NCBI GenBank assembly: GCA_023406225.1
Contig: JAEXWS010000079.1
Span: 1 to 15,166 of the forward strand
Length of the DNA stretch: 15,166 nt
Source: Bacillota bacterium
Lineage (GTDB): Bacteria > Bacillota > Clostridia > Oscillospirales > Oscillospiraceae
Direction of reading: 5' to 3'
Under the pieces are notes generated by a model. It did not search any database. It was not told the DNA's origin and saw only the letters and a program-made list of their open reading frames with translations. Positions 5,825 through 14,189 of this stretch are shown here, one piece after another. Each line of letters opens with the position of its first letter. Within the stretch, counting starts at the first letter, position 1. Both the position numbers and the translations under genes were made by a program.

Positions 5825-7888
5825 ATGGCGGATTCCATCTCTATTGTGAGGAAGATGCAGGAGGATATCACCGGCACGATGAAGTCCATCGCCAGCGCGT
5901 CCAAAGGCGTTTCCAAAGAGTTTGAGGACCTGCGACGAAAGACGGAGGCCCTGGGCACACGGTATGCCGATCTTAACAAGAAAGCGGCTCAGACCTCTGT
6001 GGAAGCGGTGTCAGTCAAGAGGTCCATGAATGAAGCGGCAAAGGCTTTCAATAAGACCGGCGATGAAGCGGACCGGGTCAGCCTTGAGAAGCTGAGGGAG
6101 GAGTACCAGGCGCTGACGGATTCCGCGAAGGGATACACCGTCGCCGCAAAAGACGCGCAGCAGGCCATGAATGAAAATTTCCAGGCCATGCGGAAGCTGG
6201 GAGATACCACCGGCAGTACCGGAGGCGCCGGCAGTATCGGCGGTCTTGGCCAGAGCGGGGGCACGCTCGCCGCTCTGGCCAAGGCGGGCGGGATCAAGAT
6301 GCTGGGCGACGCCGCCAGCCAGTGGAGCGAGACGCTGGTTTCCTCCGCCTTTGGCTCGGACGCGGGGACGCTGTTTTCCAGCGCCCTGTCCGGCGCGGGC
6401 AGCGGCGCGACCATCGGGTCTACCTTCGGCCCGGTGGGGACTGCCGTGGGCGCGGTCATCGGCGGCGGCGTGGGACTGCTGACCGGGGGCGCGCAGATCT
6501 ATGAAAAGCGGGACGAGGCGTTTAAAAGCTACGTCCAGGAGGCTGTGGAGGGGCAGTACAGCGAGCAGAAGGATATGCTGGCCTCTGGCAGCGCCATTGC
6601 GGCGAGGCGGGAGACGGACAAACTCTCCTTTGGGACGATGTTCAAGGACCAGGACGTGGCGGATCAGTATTTAAAGGACCTGGTGGACATGTCCAACGCC
6701 ACGCCGTTTTTGTACGACGATCTGACGGCCATGAGCAAAACGCTGGCGACTTACGGTTACGACGCGGACGGCATCCTGCCTGTGTTGCAGACTATTGGCG
6801 ACGCGGGCGCCGCGTTGGGGCAGTCCACCGGCGATATGACGGAGGTGGCGACCGCCATCGGACAGATGAGATCCAGCAACAAGGCCACACGGGATACCTT
6901 GGATACCCTCAATAACCGGGGCATCGGTGTTTACGGTATGCTGGCAGAGGCCAAGGGCGTGGATCAGGAGAAGATATACGACATGATCTCCAAGGGTAAG
7001 ATCACGGGGACTGAGGCCGTTGAGATCATCCTGGACGCGATGACGGAGGCGTTTCCAGACTCCATGGAAGCCCAGAGCAAGACCTTTTCCGGGCTGACCT
7101 CTATCGTGGAGGGACTGAACCAGGAGATGGAGAACGCCATGGGCGAGGGCTTCAACGAGACGCGGATGGCGGGGCTGGAGAACCAGCGGGAGTGGCTGGA
7201 TGGCCCCAGCGGAGAGCGGATGCAGGAGGCTTATAAAGCTATCGGAGCGTGGCAGGCGGAGCTGGAGAACGAGAGGGAGCGCCTGGAACGGGAATTTGTG
7301 GACCAGGCGATGAGCGGCAGCGAGTACATCGAGGCGGAAGCGACCGGAGACGCGGTGAAAATGGGCGAGGTAATCATGCGGGCCAAGATCCAGGCCCAGA
7401 ACGAGTACAACGCCAGCGACGGAGCGAAGCTTATGCTGGAGTCGGAGAGGTCCCTGATCCAGAGCGTGCGGGATGATACGGCCCTCAACGACGATTACTG
7501 TATGGCGGGATATACCTTGGGGCAGGAATTTTCCAAGGGCCGCGCGGCGGCCATGAGCAACTCCTCGGAGCTGCCCGCCGGAATCACCGCGGACACCAGT
7601 TTGATGGAGGATCTTGAGCTCTACGGAGAGGACTATGAGGAAAAGCACCGAAACAGCCACGCCTTCGGCTTGAATTATGTGCCCTACGACGGGTATCCGA
7701 TCACAGCCCACCAGGGGGAGCGGCTTTTGACGGCGGCGGAGGCCCGGGAGCGGGACCGCGGAGGCGGCGCACAGGTGCTCATCACGGGAAACACGTTCCA
7801 GGTGCGCTCGGACGCGGATATCCCGGCCATCGCGGCGGCCCTGGCGGACGAGATCGAGGCCAGGGACCTGGCGTACGGAGGCGCGTAA
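5825..7888 (+). CDS. Tail tape measure protein
   Basis: This 687-aa protein starts at ATG 5825 after AAGGAGGGCCGATT. The N-terminal 125 residues are coiled-coil-like (KEFEDLRRKTEALGTRYADL). A Gly/Ala-rich hydrophobic stretch (about 130-225, with VGTAVGAVIGGGVGLLTGGA) is typical of tape measures and is thought to help membrane penetration. Helical repeats follow, including the LNNRGIGVYGMLAEAKGVDQ segment found in many such proteins. The end (about 612-645) has AFGLNYVPYDGYPITAHQGE and RLLTAAEARERDR, a common C-terminal motif of Firmicutes tape measures. It is the longest gene of the operon, as expected, but short for a contractile tail, implying a modest tube length. It sets tail length by acting as a ruler inside the tube. 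Confidence 0.92.
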   Translation: MADSISIVRKMQEDITGTMKSIASASKGVSKEFEDLRRKTEALGTRYADLNKKAAQTSVEAVSVKRSMNEAAKAFNKTGDEADRVSLEKLREEYQALTDSAKGYTVAAKDAQQAMNENFQAMRKLGDTTGSTGGAGSIGGLGQSGGTLAALAKAGGIKMLGDAASQWSETLVSSAFGSDAGTLFSSALSGAGSGATIGSTFGPVGTAVGAVIGGGVGLLTGGAQIYEKRDEAFKSYVQEAVEGQYSEQKDMLASGSAIAARRETDKLSFGTMFKDQDVADQYLKDLVDMSNATPFLYDDLTAMSKTLATYGYDADGILPVLQTIGDAGAALGQSTGDMTEVATAIGQMRSSNKATRDTLDTLNNRGIGVYGMLAEAKGVDQEKIYDMISKGKITGTEAVEIILDAMTEAFPDSMEAQSKTFSGLTSIVEGLNQEMENAMGEGFNETRMAGLENQREWLDGPSGERMQEAYKAIGAWQAELENERERLEREFVDQAMSGSEYIEAEATGDAVKMGEVIMRAKIQAQNEYNASDGAKLMLESERSLIQSVRDDTALNDDYCMAGYTLGQEFSKGRAAAMSNSSELPAGITADTSLMEDLELYGEDYEEKHRNSHAFGLNYVPYDGYPITAHQGERLLTAAEARERDRGGGAQVLITGNTFQVRSDADIPAIAAALADEIEARDLAYGGA

Positions 7889-7889
7889 G

Positions 7890-8528
7890 ATGGAGATCAT
7901 TTTTCTGAACACCCGGACGGGGGAACAGCTCACCATGCCGGTGACGCCGCCGGGATACCAGGTGGAGGCCGGGCGGCTGGTGGAGAGCCTGGACATGGCC
8001 CAGACCGGGCAAGTCAATCTGCCGGGGCTGGAGGCGCTGTTCAACGAGGAGCAGGAGTTCCTGCTGCCGTCGGGCCGCCGGAATTACACGGCGGCGGGCT
8101 ACGGCGGGGACCCATATGCCGTGGTGGACCGGCTGGCGGCCTGGAGCCTGGCCGGGGACGTGCTGCGCTACATCGTGACGGAGACCCCCGTGAACGTCCC
8201 GGTGCTGCTGGCCCCGGTGCGGTACGGCGAGAGCGGCGGCGCGGGAGACGTGACCGTGCGGCTGGTGCTGCGGCAGTACCGGGACCTGGCGGCGGAGACC
8301 ACGGAGCAGACCGCCACCGGCAACGCCGGGCGTTCCGCGGCCCCGGCGGCGGTCAAGCCGGCGGGCTCCTATACCGTGGCGAAGGGAGACACCCTGTGGG
8401 GGATCGCCCGGAGGCAGTACGGCGACGGGGCGCTGGCATACAAGCTGGCGTCTTACAACGACATCAAAAACGCGGATCTGATCTATGCGGGGCAGCGGAT
8501 CGCGCTGCCGGACAAGAGCCAGCTCTAA
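7890..8528 (+). CDS. LysM-containing baseplate/hub connector protein (XkdP-like)
   Basis: This 212-aa protein starts one base after the tape measure stop, with its ribosome site (GGAGG) inside that gene. The N-terminal half (MEIIFLNTRTGEQLTMPVTP, a GYQVEAGRL segment) matches the tail-hub connector type. The C-terminus is a single LysM domain (about 160-208: SYTVAKGDTLWGIARRQYGD through GQRIALP). This architecture is standard for XkdP/gp53-type baseplate proteins, where LysM may touch peptidoglycan or simply fasten the hub. Position between tape measure and hub agrees. Confidence 0.87.
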   Translation: MEIIFLNTRTGEQLTMPVTPPGYQVEAGRLVESLDMAQTGQVNLPGLEALFNEEQEFLLPSGRRNYTAAGYGGDPYAVVDRLAAWSLAGDVLRYIVTETPVNVPVLLAPVRYGESGGAGDVTVRLVLRQYRDLAAETTEQTATGNAGRSAAPAAVKPAGSYTVAKGDTLWGIARRQYGDGALAYKLASYNDIKNADLIYAGQRIALPDKSQL

Positions 8529-8541
8529 GGGGGGGCGGGCT

Positions 8542-9528
8542 ATGGCTTACGACGATTATTTGAAGATCCGCGCCTGGAGCCTGGACGGCAGAAAGACCAG
8601 CCACATCACGGAGCAGGTCCAGAACAAGACCTGGAGCGGGAGCTATACGGACTGCGCCCGGAAACTGAGCTACAGCGTGCTGGCGCCGGCCCTCAGCGAG
8701 ACCGGCGGGCGGGTGCGGCTGTACCACGGGCCGGACATCCTGTTTTCCGGGTCCGTGTTCCGGCGGGAGCGGGACAGCGCCGCCCAGGCGTTCGCCTGCA
8801 CGGCCTATGACCGGGGCATCTACTTAAAGCGCAACAGCACGTATCTGGCGGTGCGCAAGCAGACGCCGGAAGCCGTCGCCGCCCAGGTCTGCCGGGAGTT
8901 CGGCATCCAGACCGGGGCGCTGGCGGCGACGGGCGTGGCGCTCTCCCGGAATTTCCTGGGGTCGAGCCTGTACCAGATCGTCCAGACCATGTACACCCTG
9001 GCGGCGGAGCAGACCGGAAAGAAGTACCAGGTCCGCTTCCGGGGGGACGCGCTGGAGGTGGTGGAGAAGGCCATCGGGCCGGAGAGCCTGCGGCTGGTGC
9101 CGGGGAGCAACCTGCTCTCCTGCAAGACCACGGAGAGCATCGAGGACATGGTGACCACTGTGGGCGTGTATGACGACCAATACAGGCGGGTGGCCGCATA
9201 CGACAGCCCGGAGGACTTCCGGGCGCTGTACGGACTGATGCAGCAGGCGATCAAGGCCAGCGACAAGGAGGACCCGGCCAAGTCCGCCAAGCAGATCTTG
9301 GAGGAGGGCGGCGTCAAGACCACCATCACCGCCCAGTGCATCGGGAGCGTCAAGCTCATCACCGGGAACGCGGTGGCGGTCCATGAGCCGGTGACGGGGA
9401 CGGACGGGCTGTTTTGGATACTGTCGGACAGCCACAGCTTCAACCGCGGCATCTACCAGACCCAGGTGACGCTGGATTTCCGCAACCTGATGGACAAGCA
9501 GACGGCGGGCAGCGTGCCGACGAAATAA
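8542..9528 (+). CDS. Baseplate hub protein, XkdQ-like (gp27/late control D class)
   Basis: This 328-aa protein starts at ATG 8542 behind AAGGGGGGGCGGGC; an upstream extension to 8485 has no ribosome site. Typical features are DYLKIRAWSLDGRKTSHITE at the N-terminus, PALSETGGRVRLYHGPDILF with FSGSVFRRER, AYDRGIYLKRNSTYLAV, and the late segment EPVTGTDGLFWILSDSHSFN. These match the XkdQ/YqbQ hub proteins, which form the ring joining tube to spike. A 69-base gap to the next gene holds a GC hairpin at 9550-9570 without a T-run. Confidence 0.85.
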   Translation: MAYDDYLKIRAWSLDGRKTSHITEQVQNKTWSGSYTDCARKLSYSVLAPALSETGGRVRLYHGPDILFSGSVFRRERDSAAQAFACTAYDRGIYLKRNSTYLAVRKQTPEAVAAQVCREFGIQTGALAATGVALSRNFLGSSLYQIVQTMYTLAAEQTGKKYQVRFRGDALEVVEKAIGPESLRLVPGSNLLSCKTTESIEDMVTTVGVYDDQYRRVAAYDSPEDFRALYGLMQQAIKASDKEDPAKSAKQILEEGGVKTTITAQCIGSVKLITGNAVAVHEPVTGTDGLFWILSDSHSFNRGIYQTQVTLDFRNLMDKQTAGSVPTK

Positions 9529-9597
9529 AGAAAAGCCCCAACGTAGAGAGCCGTGCCCACAGGGCGCGGCGAAGGATATGGAGGTTGTGAGGACGAC

Positions 9598-9990
9598 ATG
9601 GGAGGAGACGCGTTCGGACGGCTGTATGAGGCCATGCGCAGGGCCGGGAGCGGGGGCGCGGGGGGACTGCGCGTCCGCTTGGGGACGGTGTTGGCGGCGT
9701 CTCCCCTGAAGATAGACGTGGCCGGGACCACCCAGGAGGCGGAGCGGTTTTACATCGCGGACCGGCTCCGAAAGGGACATGGGGAGACGGTGGCCCTCCG
9801 GGGCGGCTCCGGGGGATTCTCCGCCAACGGCCACACCCACGCGGTGACCCTGGACGCGGGCACGCTGCAAATAGGCGGCGCGGAGCTGGTCCTGGATTCC
9901 CCGGTGCTGAGAGCCGGGGACCTGGTGCTGCTGCTGACGGAGGACGACCAGACGTTTTATTTGCTCGACAAGGTGGTGAGAGAGGCATGA
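9598..9990 (+). CDS. DUF2577-family baseplate protein (XkdR-like)
   Basis: This 130-aa protein starts at ATG 9598, with TGAGGAC upstream; the frame continues back to 9553 but that GTG overlaps a hairpin and lacks a ribosome site. The segment VRLGTVLAASPLKIDVAGTT and the pair GHTHAVTLDAGTLQ and GDLVLLLTEDDQTFYLLDKV are diagnostic of DUF2577, an OB-fold-like protein of contractile baseplates that probably forms part of the central spike or hub. The stop overlaps the next start by four bases (ATGA). Confidence 0.85.
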   Translation: MGGDAFGRLYEAMRRAGSGGAGGLRVRLGTVLAASPLKIDVAGTTQEAERFYIADRLRKGHGETVALRGGSGGFSANGHTHAVTLDAGTLQIGGAELVLDSPVLRAGDLVLLLTEDDQTFYLLDKVVREA

Positions 9991-10409
9991 CGGATATTTT
10001 CCCGAGCATCCAGCCCGAAGCGGAGGCCCCGGCCCGGGAGGCGCTGCCCCTGTGCCGGGAGATCGCCTGGGACTTTGAGCGGGGCGTGCCGGTGTTTTCC
10101 GGCGGCCGCCCGGTGGAGGTGACCGGGGCGGAGGCGGTGAAGGTGTGGATGTGGAAGGCGCTGAAGACCGCCCGTTTCCGCCACGACATTTACACCTGGG
10201 ACTACGGCTGCGAGTTGGACAGCCTGACGGGCAGGCCCTTCACGCCCCAGGTGAAGGAGAGCGAGGCCGTCCGGTACGTCCGGGAGGCCCTGGGGACAAA
10301 TCCATACATCAAGGAGGTGCGGCAGGTGGATGTGAGCTTTTCGGACGGCGGACTGACCATCCGCTGCGCCGTGGCGACGATTTACGGGGAGGTGACGGTC
10401 CATGTTTGA
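9987..10409 (+). CDS. DUF2634-family baseplate wedge protein (XkdS-like, gp25 class)
   Basis: This 140-aa protein overlaps the preceding gene by ATGA. It contains IAWDFERGVPVFSGGRPVEV, ALKTARFRHDIYTWDYGCEL and IYGEVTVHV. The central ARFRHDIY...YG pattern is typical of DUF2634/XkdS proteins, which are the lysozyme-like gp25 equivalents that nucleate sheath assembly at the baseplate. It overlaps the next gene by eight bases. Confidence 0.87.
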   Translation: MTDIFPSIQPEAEAPAREALPLCREIAWDFERGVPVFSGGRPVEVTGAEAVKVWMWKALKTARFRHDIYTWDYGCELDSLTGRPFTPQVKESEAVRYVREALGTNPYIKEVRQVDVSFSDGGLTIRCAVATIYGEVTVHV

Positions 10410-11493
10410 GGATTGGACGGTGGAGGGCGTGAAGGGGCGCATTTTGGCCCGCCTGACCACCGGCTTGCAGACCCGGGAGGGGAGTTTCACAAACGACGTG
10501 ATCTCGGCCGCGGCGGCGGAGATCTGCGAGTGCTATCACAGTATGGACGCTATGCTGCCCGCGTTTTACGTGGACGGGACGTCGGGGCCGTATATCGACC
10601 GGCAGGCGGCCACCGTGGGCGTGTTCCGCAAGGCGGGGAAGGTGGCAGGCTGCGCCATCGTGTTCACAGGCAGCGACGGGGCCGCGGTCCCGGCGGGCAC
10701 GCCCTTCTACACGGCGGCCGGGCTGGCCTTTTACCTGGCGGAGGCGGTGACGGTCTCCGGCGGCAGCGCCCGGGGGATGCTGGAGGCGGCGGAGGCCGGG
10801 GACGCTTACAACATCGGAGCGGGGGAGATCGTCTCCACCCTGCGGAACTACCCCGGCATCGCGGGCTATGCCAACGAGGCGGCCTCCGGCGGAACGGACC
10901 CGGAGACGGACGAGGCGCTGCTGGCGCGGTATCACGAGCGGATGCGGCGCACCGCCACCTCCGGGAATCCCTACCACTACCAGCTCTGGGCCAACAGCGT
11001 GGACGGCGTGGGGGCCAGCCGGGTGGTGAGCAAGTGGGCCGGGCCGGGAACGGTCAAGGTCATCCTGGCGGACCCGGGGATGGAACCGGCCGCGGCGGAC
11101 GCTGTGGCGGCCTGTGCGGCTCACATCGCGGCGAATCGGCCCGTGGGACCGTCCGTCACCGTGGAGGCCGCAGAGGGGCTGGAAATGGCCGTGGCGGCGC
11201 AGATCACCATTGACGGCACCACCTCCCGGGCGGCGGTGCAGGCGGCGCTGGAGACGGCGGTGCGCGGCTATCTCCGGGACCTGGCCGCGGCGGCCTTCGC
11301 GGACAACATCGACCTGCAGCTGGAGACGCTGGCGGAAAAGACGTACACGGTCCTTTACAACCGCATTGCCTTTTTGCTGCTGTCCATCCCCGGCGTGGTG
11401 GATTACACCGCCCTGACGGTGGGCGGCGGGACCGGGAACATCACCGTGGCGGCACACCAGGTGCCGGTTTTGACGGGGGTGACGGTGACGTGA
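10402..11493 (+). CDS. Baseplate J-like wedge protein (XkdT-like)
   Basis: This 363-aa protein starts with MFEDWTVEGVKGRILARLTT and has SGPYIDRQAATVGVFRKAGK, GAAVPAGTPFYTAAGLAFYL (the strand-rich J domain), then GTDPETDEALLARYHERMRR and NPYHYQLWANSVDGVGASRV, both typical of the gpJ/XkdT/gp6 family. These proteins form the iris-like ring of baseplate wedges that opens on contraction. Start and stop overlap the neighbouring genes, so the baseplate genes are tightly coupled. Confidence 0.9.
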   Translation: MFEDWTVEGVKGRILARLTTGLQTREGSFTNDVISAAAAEICECYHSMDAMLPAFYVDGTSGPYIDRQAATVGVFRKAGKVAGCAIVFTGSDGAAVPAGTPFYTAAGLAFYLAEAVTVSGGSARGMLEAAEAGDAYNIGAGEIVSTLRNYPGIAGYANEAASGGTDPETDEALLARYHERMRRTATSGNPYHYQLWANSVDGVGASRVVSKWAGPGTVKVILADPGMEPAAADAVAACAAHIAANRPVGPSVTVEAAEGLEMAVAAQITIDGTTSRAAVQAALETAVRGYLRDLAAAAFADNIDLQLETLAEKTYTVLYNRIAFLLLSIPGVVDYTALTVGGGTGNITVAAHQVPVLTGVTVT

Positions 11494-12038
11494 GGGCGCT
11501 GATCGCACGATACCCGGATTTTTACGCGGGGAGCGCGGAATTTCGGGACCTCCAGCAATCGCTGGAGCCGGAGATGCTGGCCCTGTGGGAGCGCCGGGAC
11601 AGCGTGATGGACCAGCTCAGCGTGGAGACCGCCACCTGGGGGCTGAAATACTGGGAGCAGACCTTGGGCATCCCCGTGGAGGAGGCTAAGGAAGCGGAGT
11701 TCCGCCGGGGCCGGATCAGGGCCAAGCTGCGCGGCGCGGGCGTTACCACCGTGGCGATGATTCAGAACGTGGCGGAGAGCTTTTCCAACGGCGAGGTGGC
11801 CGTGACGGAGTTTTCGGACCTGTTCCGGCTGGAGATCAAGTTTGTTGGGACCGTCGGCATTCCGCCCAATATGGACGATCTGACGGAGGCTTTGCGGGAG
11901 ATCATGCCGGCACATCTGCAATGGGATTACGTGATCTTGTACAACACACACGGGACGCTGGCCGCGTCCACCCACGCGCAGCTTGCGGCCTATACCCACG
12001 ACCAACTACGAAATGAGGTGCTGACGAATGGCAACTGA
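11490..12038 (+). CDS. DUF2313-family tail protein (YmfQ/XkdU-like, gpI class)
   Basis: This 182-aa protein begins at GTG 11490, which overlaps the stop of the J-like gene (GTGA). Recognisable features are LIARYPDFYAGSAEFRDLQQ, TWGLKYWEQTLGIPVEEAKE and RRGRIRAKLRGAGVTTVAMI, the core of DUF2313, and a His/Ala-rich C-terminus. Members link the baseplate wedges to the receptor-binding fibre, like P2 gpI. It overlaps the fibre gene by eleven bases. Confidence 0.87.
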   Translation: MRALIARYPDFYAGSAEFRDLQQSLEPEMLALWERRDSVMDQLSVETATWGLKYWEQTLGIPVEEAKEAEFRRGRIRAKLRGAGVTTVAMIQNVAESFSNGEVAVTEFSDLFRLEIKFVGTVGIPPNMDDLTEALREIMPAHLQWDYVILYNTHGTLAASTHAQLAAYTHDQLRNEVLTNGN

Positions 12039-12948
12039 GACCCCGAATCTGAAGCTGAAAAAACCAGGGGAGGCGGACTTTTACTCCATCGCGGATTTTA
12101 ACGACAACTGGGACAAGCTGGACGCGATGTCGCAGGCCGTGGCGGCGGCGGGAGCCTACGATTCAACAGCCGCTTATGCGCTTGGGGCGTACTGCACCCA
12201 GGGCGGGAAGCTGTGGAAATGTACCACGGCCATCCCGGCGGGGGAGGCGTGGAACGAGGCCCACTGGGCGGAGATCACCCTGGCGGAGCTGCTGGAGGGC
12301 AAACAGAACGCGCTGACCTTCGACGCGGCCCCCACGGCGGGGAGCACGAATCCGGTGACCAGCGGGGGCGTGGCAGCGGGGCTGGCGGGGAAGGCGGGCT
12401 ATGGAGCGCAGTTTACCGGGGACTTAAATGAACTTCAGCAATTTGGAAGCTACCGACTGCGGGGAAATTGCACAAACCTGCCAAATACGACCGATGGATC
12501 GTTGCAATACACACATGTATTCGTATTTGGAACGCCCGCTGCCACAGCCACCCAATTGATCATGTCCTATGGGAAGGATACGATCTTCATGCGGGCCTAT
12601 CAAAGCGTTAACGGATGGTCAGCCTGGGTACAGCTCGCCAAAGCTCCCATCAAGCTGACAGCCACGGTCCCCACGGCCTCCTGGACGCTGTCGGGGACCT
12701 GTTACCAGCAGACGGTGGCCGTGTCCGGTTTGCTGGCAACGGACGACCTGCAAAACGCGGAGATCGTCCCGGTGGGCAACAAGACGGACGCGGCGGCCCA
12801 GATGCTGACGGACGCGGCATACGCCCTGATGGCGGGCCCAGGTGGTCTCGCTTGGTGCAATGCCAACGGGCAGATGTTCCTGCGGTGCCCGCCGGGGGCC
12901 GCAAAACCGGCGGTAAACTTTAGCATTGCCATTGCGGTTGTGAGGTGA
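12028..12948 (+). CDS. Tail fibre protein with carbohydrate-binding-like and pyocin-knob domains
   Basis: This 306-aa protein starts at ATG 12028 within the end of the DUF2313 gene. The N-terminus (TPNLKLKKPGEADFYSIADF, NDNWDKLD) is the usual baseplate-attachment segment of Firmicutes fibres. Residues about 43-80 (AYALGAYCTQGGKLWKCTTA ... EAWNEAHW) resemble a chitin/carbohydrate-binding module. AAPTAGSTNPVTSGGVAAGL is a common linker. Residues about 131-203 (FGSYRLRGNC through GWSAWVQL) fit a pyocin-knob domain, used to bind surface sugars. The DNA for this last domain (about 12420-12640) is visibly lower in GC than its flanks, suggesting exchange by recombination. It probably helps set target specificity. 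Domain calls are by eye. Confidence 0.8.
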   Translation: MATETPNLKLKKPGEADFYSIADFNDNWDKLDAMSQAVAAAGAYDSTAAYALGAYCTQGGKLWKCTTAIPAGEAWNEAHWAEITLAELLEGKQNALTFDAAPTAGSTNPVTSGGVAAGLAGKAGYGAQFTGDLNELQQFGSYRLRGNCTNLPNTTDGSLQYTHVFVFGTPAATATQLIMSYGKDTIFMRAYQSVNGWSAWVQLAKAPIKLTATVPTASWTLSGTCYQQTVAVSGLLATDDLQNAEIVPVGNKTDAAAQMLTDAAYALMAGPGGLAWCNANGQMFLRCPPGAAKPAVNFSIAIAVVR

Positions 12949-12952
12949 GGAT

Positions 12953-13396
12953 ATGGCGGAAATTGCGAGAAAAATGATTTCCAGTGGAGCGATTCGGGAA
13001 GGGAAATACCTCTACGTCAAAGAACGGATGCGCGTTACTACCTATACTCGCAGCACAAGCAGCTATTATTATTTTTCAGATGCGCAGCGAGTTTTGGTCT
13101 ATGAAAATCTGAAAGTCATGGACGGCGTGATCGTCCCGGTCGGAGAGGTGCGAACGGTACATATCACTGATGGAGATATTGCATCATCCCTGAAGGATCA
13201 TTACGTGTCCTTTAACGGCGGGGCAAAACTGTTTAAAATAGCTTACCTCGCCAGTTCCACCAGCGAACGGGTCCGATTTTATATGGACGATCTGACTACA
13301 AATAGTTCATTCGAGGCATATGGAGTAGCCGACAAGGAAGTATACGCGACCGTTACATATAAAGGACCTTACAAGTATCAGAATCAGGCGCTATAA
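12953..13396 (+). CDS. Hypothetical tail fibre-associated protein, 147 aa
   Basis: It starts at ATG 12953 after GTGAGGTGAGGAT, four bases past the fibre stop, and ends with TAA at 13394-13396. It begins MAEIARKMISSGAIREGKYL and is rich in Tyr, Ser, Thr and short strand-like stretches (TRSTSSYYYFSDAQRVLVYE, ATVTYKGPYKYQNQ), as in small beta-rich fibre or tip proteins. No family is recognised. Base composition is much lower in GC than the baseplate genes, marking the start of a horizontally variable cassette. Position suggests a receptor-binding or fibre-cap role. Confidence 0.6.
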   Translation: MAEIARKMISSGAIREGKYLYVKERMRVTTYTRSTSSYYYFSDAQRVLVYENLKVMDGVIVPVGEVRTVHITDGDIASSLKDHYVSFNGGAKLFKIAYLASSTSERVRFYMDDLTTNSSFEAYGVADKEVYATVTYKGPYKYQNQAL

Positions 13397-13410
13397 ACGG
13401 GAGGATGTAC

Positions 13411-13519
<109 letters not shown>

Positions 13520-13527
<8 letters not shown>

Positions 13528-13822
13528 AATCAGGTTTATGCGCTCCGGCGGCGGAAGCAAAATTGAATGCGGACACTATACTGGTGATGGGCAGCGATTC
13601 CGAACCATCAGCCTTGGCGTTACGCCCGCATGGATATTGCTTTTGCCGACAAACGAAACAGGAAGCTCGGGGTATTACTCTCCAAACAGCGGTCTTGCGT
13701 TGCAGGGATATCCAGTTGCATATAGCTTTGGAACTGCAATTAAAATCGTTGAAGGCGGCATCGAGATCGGGGAGTATGCCAACCAAAACGGAAAGGGCTA
13801 CAACTACTTGTACGGCACCTGA
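13520..13822 (+). CDS. Small tail tip/fibre protein 1, 100 aa
   Basis: ATG 13520 is chosen, with GGAGG eight bases upstream; the in-frame GTG at 13493 has no ribosome site. The product starts MGEIRFMRSGGGSKIECGHY, followed by TGDGQRFRTISLGVTPAWIL, a pattern seen in small beta-rich tail proteins of Firmicutes phages (TGDG...ISLGFTP), and ends NQNGKGYNYLYGT. A role at the fibre tip in surface recognition is likely from position but not proven. GC is low relative to the operon. The start is overlapped by the stop of the repeat-bearing leader ORF. A second frame is open across the whole gene (13473-13856) but is not protein-like. Confidence 0.7.
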
Positions 13823-13831
13823 CCGCATCCA

Positions 13832-13848
13832 GGAGGGGGTGCTCCTCC
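13832..13848 (+). promoter_or_regulatory. Hairpin over the ribosome-binding site of the second tip gene
   Basis: GGAGG (13832-13836) can pair with CCTCC (13844-13848) around a 7-base loop, directly before ATG 13849. This would hide the Shine-Dalgarno site GGAGGGGG until opened by upstream ribosomes; the first tip gene stops at 13822, ten bases before it. Confidence 0.45.
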
Positions 13849-14178
13849 ATGGGTGAGATCAGGATGCGGCCCATGGGTGGGACGGGCGCGGAAGTAGTAC
13901 GAACCTATTTCAACGTGTCCGCCGGCGCCAATTCCCACACCTTTTCAGAGTTTAAAGGAAAACACAATTTGTTGGGCGTATCTATCGGGGAAGGGTCGGA
14001 TGGCGGCAAGTATATGTTCCGGGTTGTGGATGACGTTGCGAGCTGGGGAAATGGATATGGTTCGGGAGCAAGTGCGTTTGCTTATCCGGCGACATGGAAT
14101 CCAGACACCGGGAAATTCACGTTAGAGCAGAACAATATTTTTTCATATAGAAAGCATATCCATGCCGTTGCATGGTAA
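13849..14178 (+). CDS. Small tail tip/fibre protein 2, 109 aa
   Basis: It starts at ATG 13849 right after the GGAGGGGGTGCTCCTCC stretch. The product begins MGEIRMRPMGGTGAEVVRTY, sharing the opening MGEIR and the start context ATGGGTGA with the first tip protein, then diverges: FNVSAGANSHTFSEFKGKHN, LLGVSIGEGSDGGKYMFRVV, ending RKHIHAVAW. It is Gly/Ser/aromatic-rich and beta-type, with no family recognised. The shared start suggests both belong to one modular set of exchangeable tip proteins. GC is low. Function is inferred from position only. Confidence 0.65.
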   Translation: MGEIRMRPMGGTGAEVVRTYFNVSAGANSHTFSEFKGKHNLLGVSIGEGSDGGKYMFRVVDDVASWGNGYGSGASAFAYPATWNPDTGKFTLEQNNIFSYRKHIHAVAW

Positions 14179-14189
14179 AGGAGGAGCCT

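Noticed and set aside
6671..8044. Long minus-strand open frame (457 codons) opposite the tape measure gene
   Set aside because: Same codon-bias artefact; the plus-strand tape measure with its conserved C-terminal motif is clearly the real gene.
9550..9570. GC hairpin (GCCGTGCCC with GGGCGCGGC, one G-U pair) between the hub and DUF2577 genes
   Set aside because: No T-run on either side and located within a co-transcribed operon; could be an mRNA-processing or stability element, but nothing supports a terminator.
8824..9870. Minus-strand open frames opposite the hub and DUF2577 genes
   Set aside because: Shadow frames with Arg/His/Pro-rich sequence and no start signals.
10309..11508. Minus-strand open frame of about 400 codons opposite the baseplate J gene
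   Set aside because: Shadow of a high-GC coding region; low-complexity Arg/His composition.
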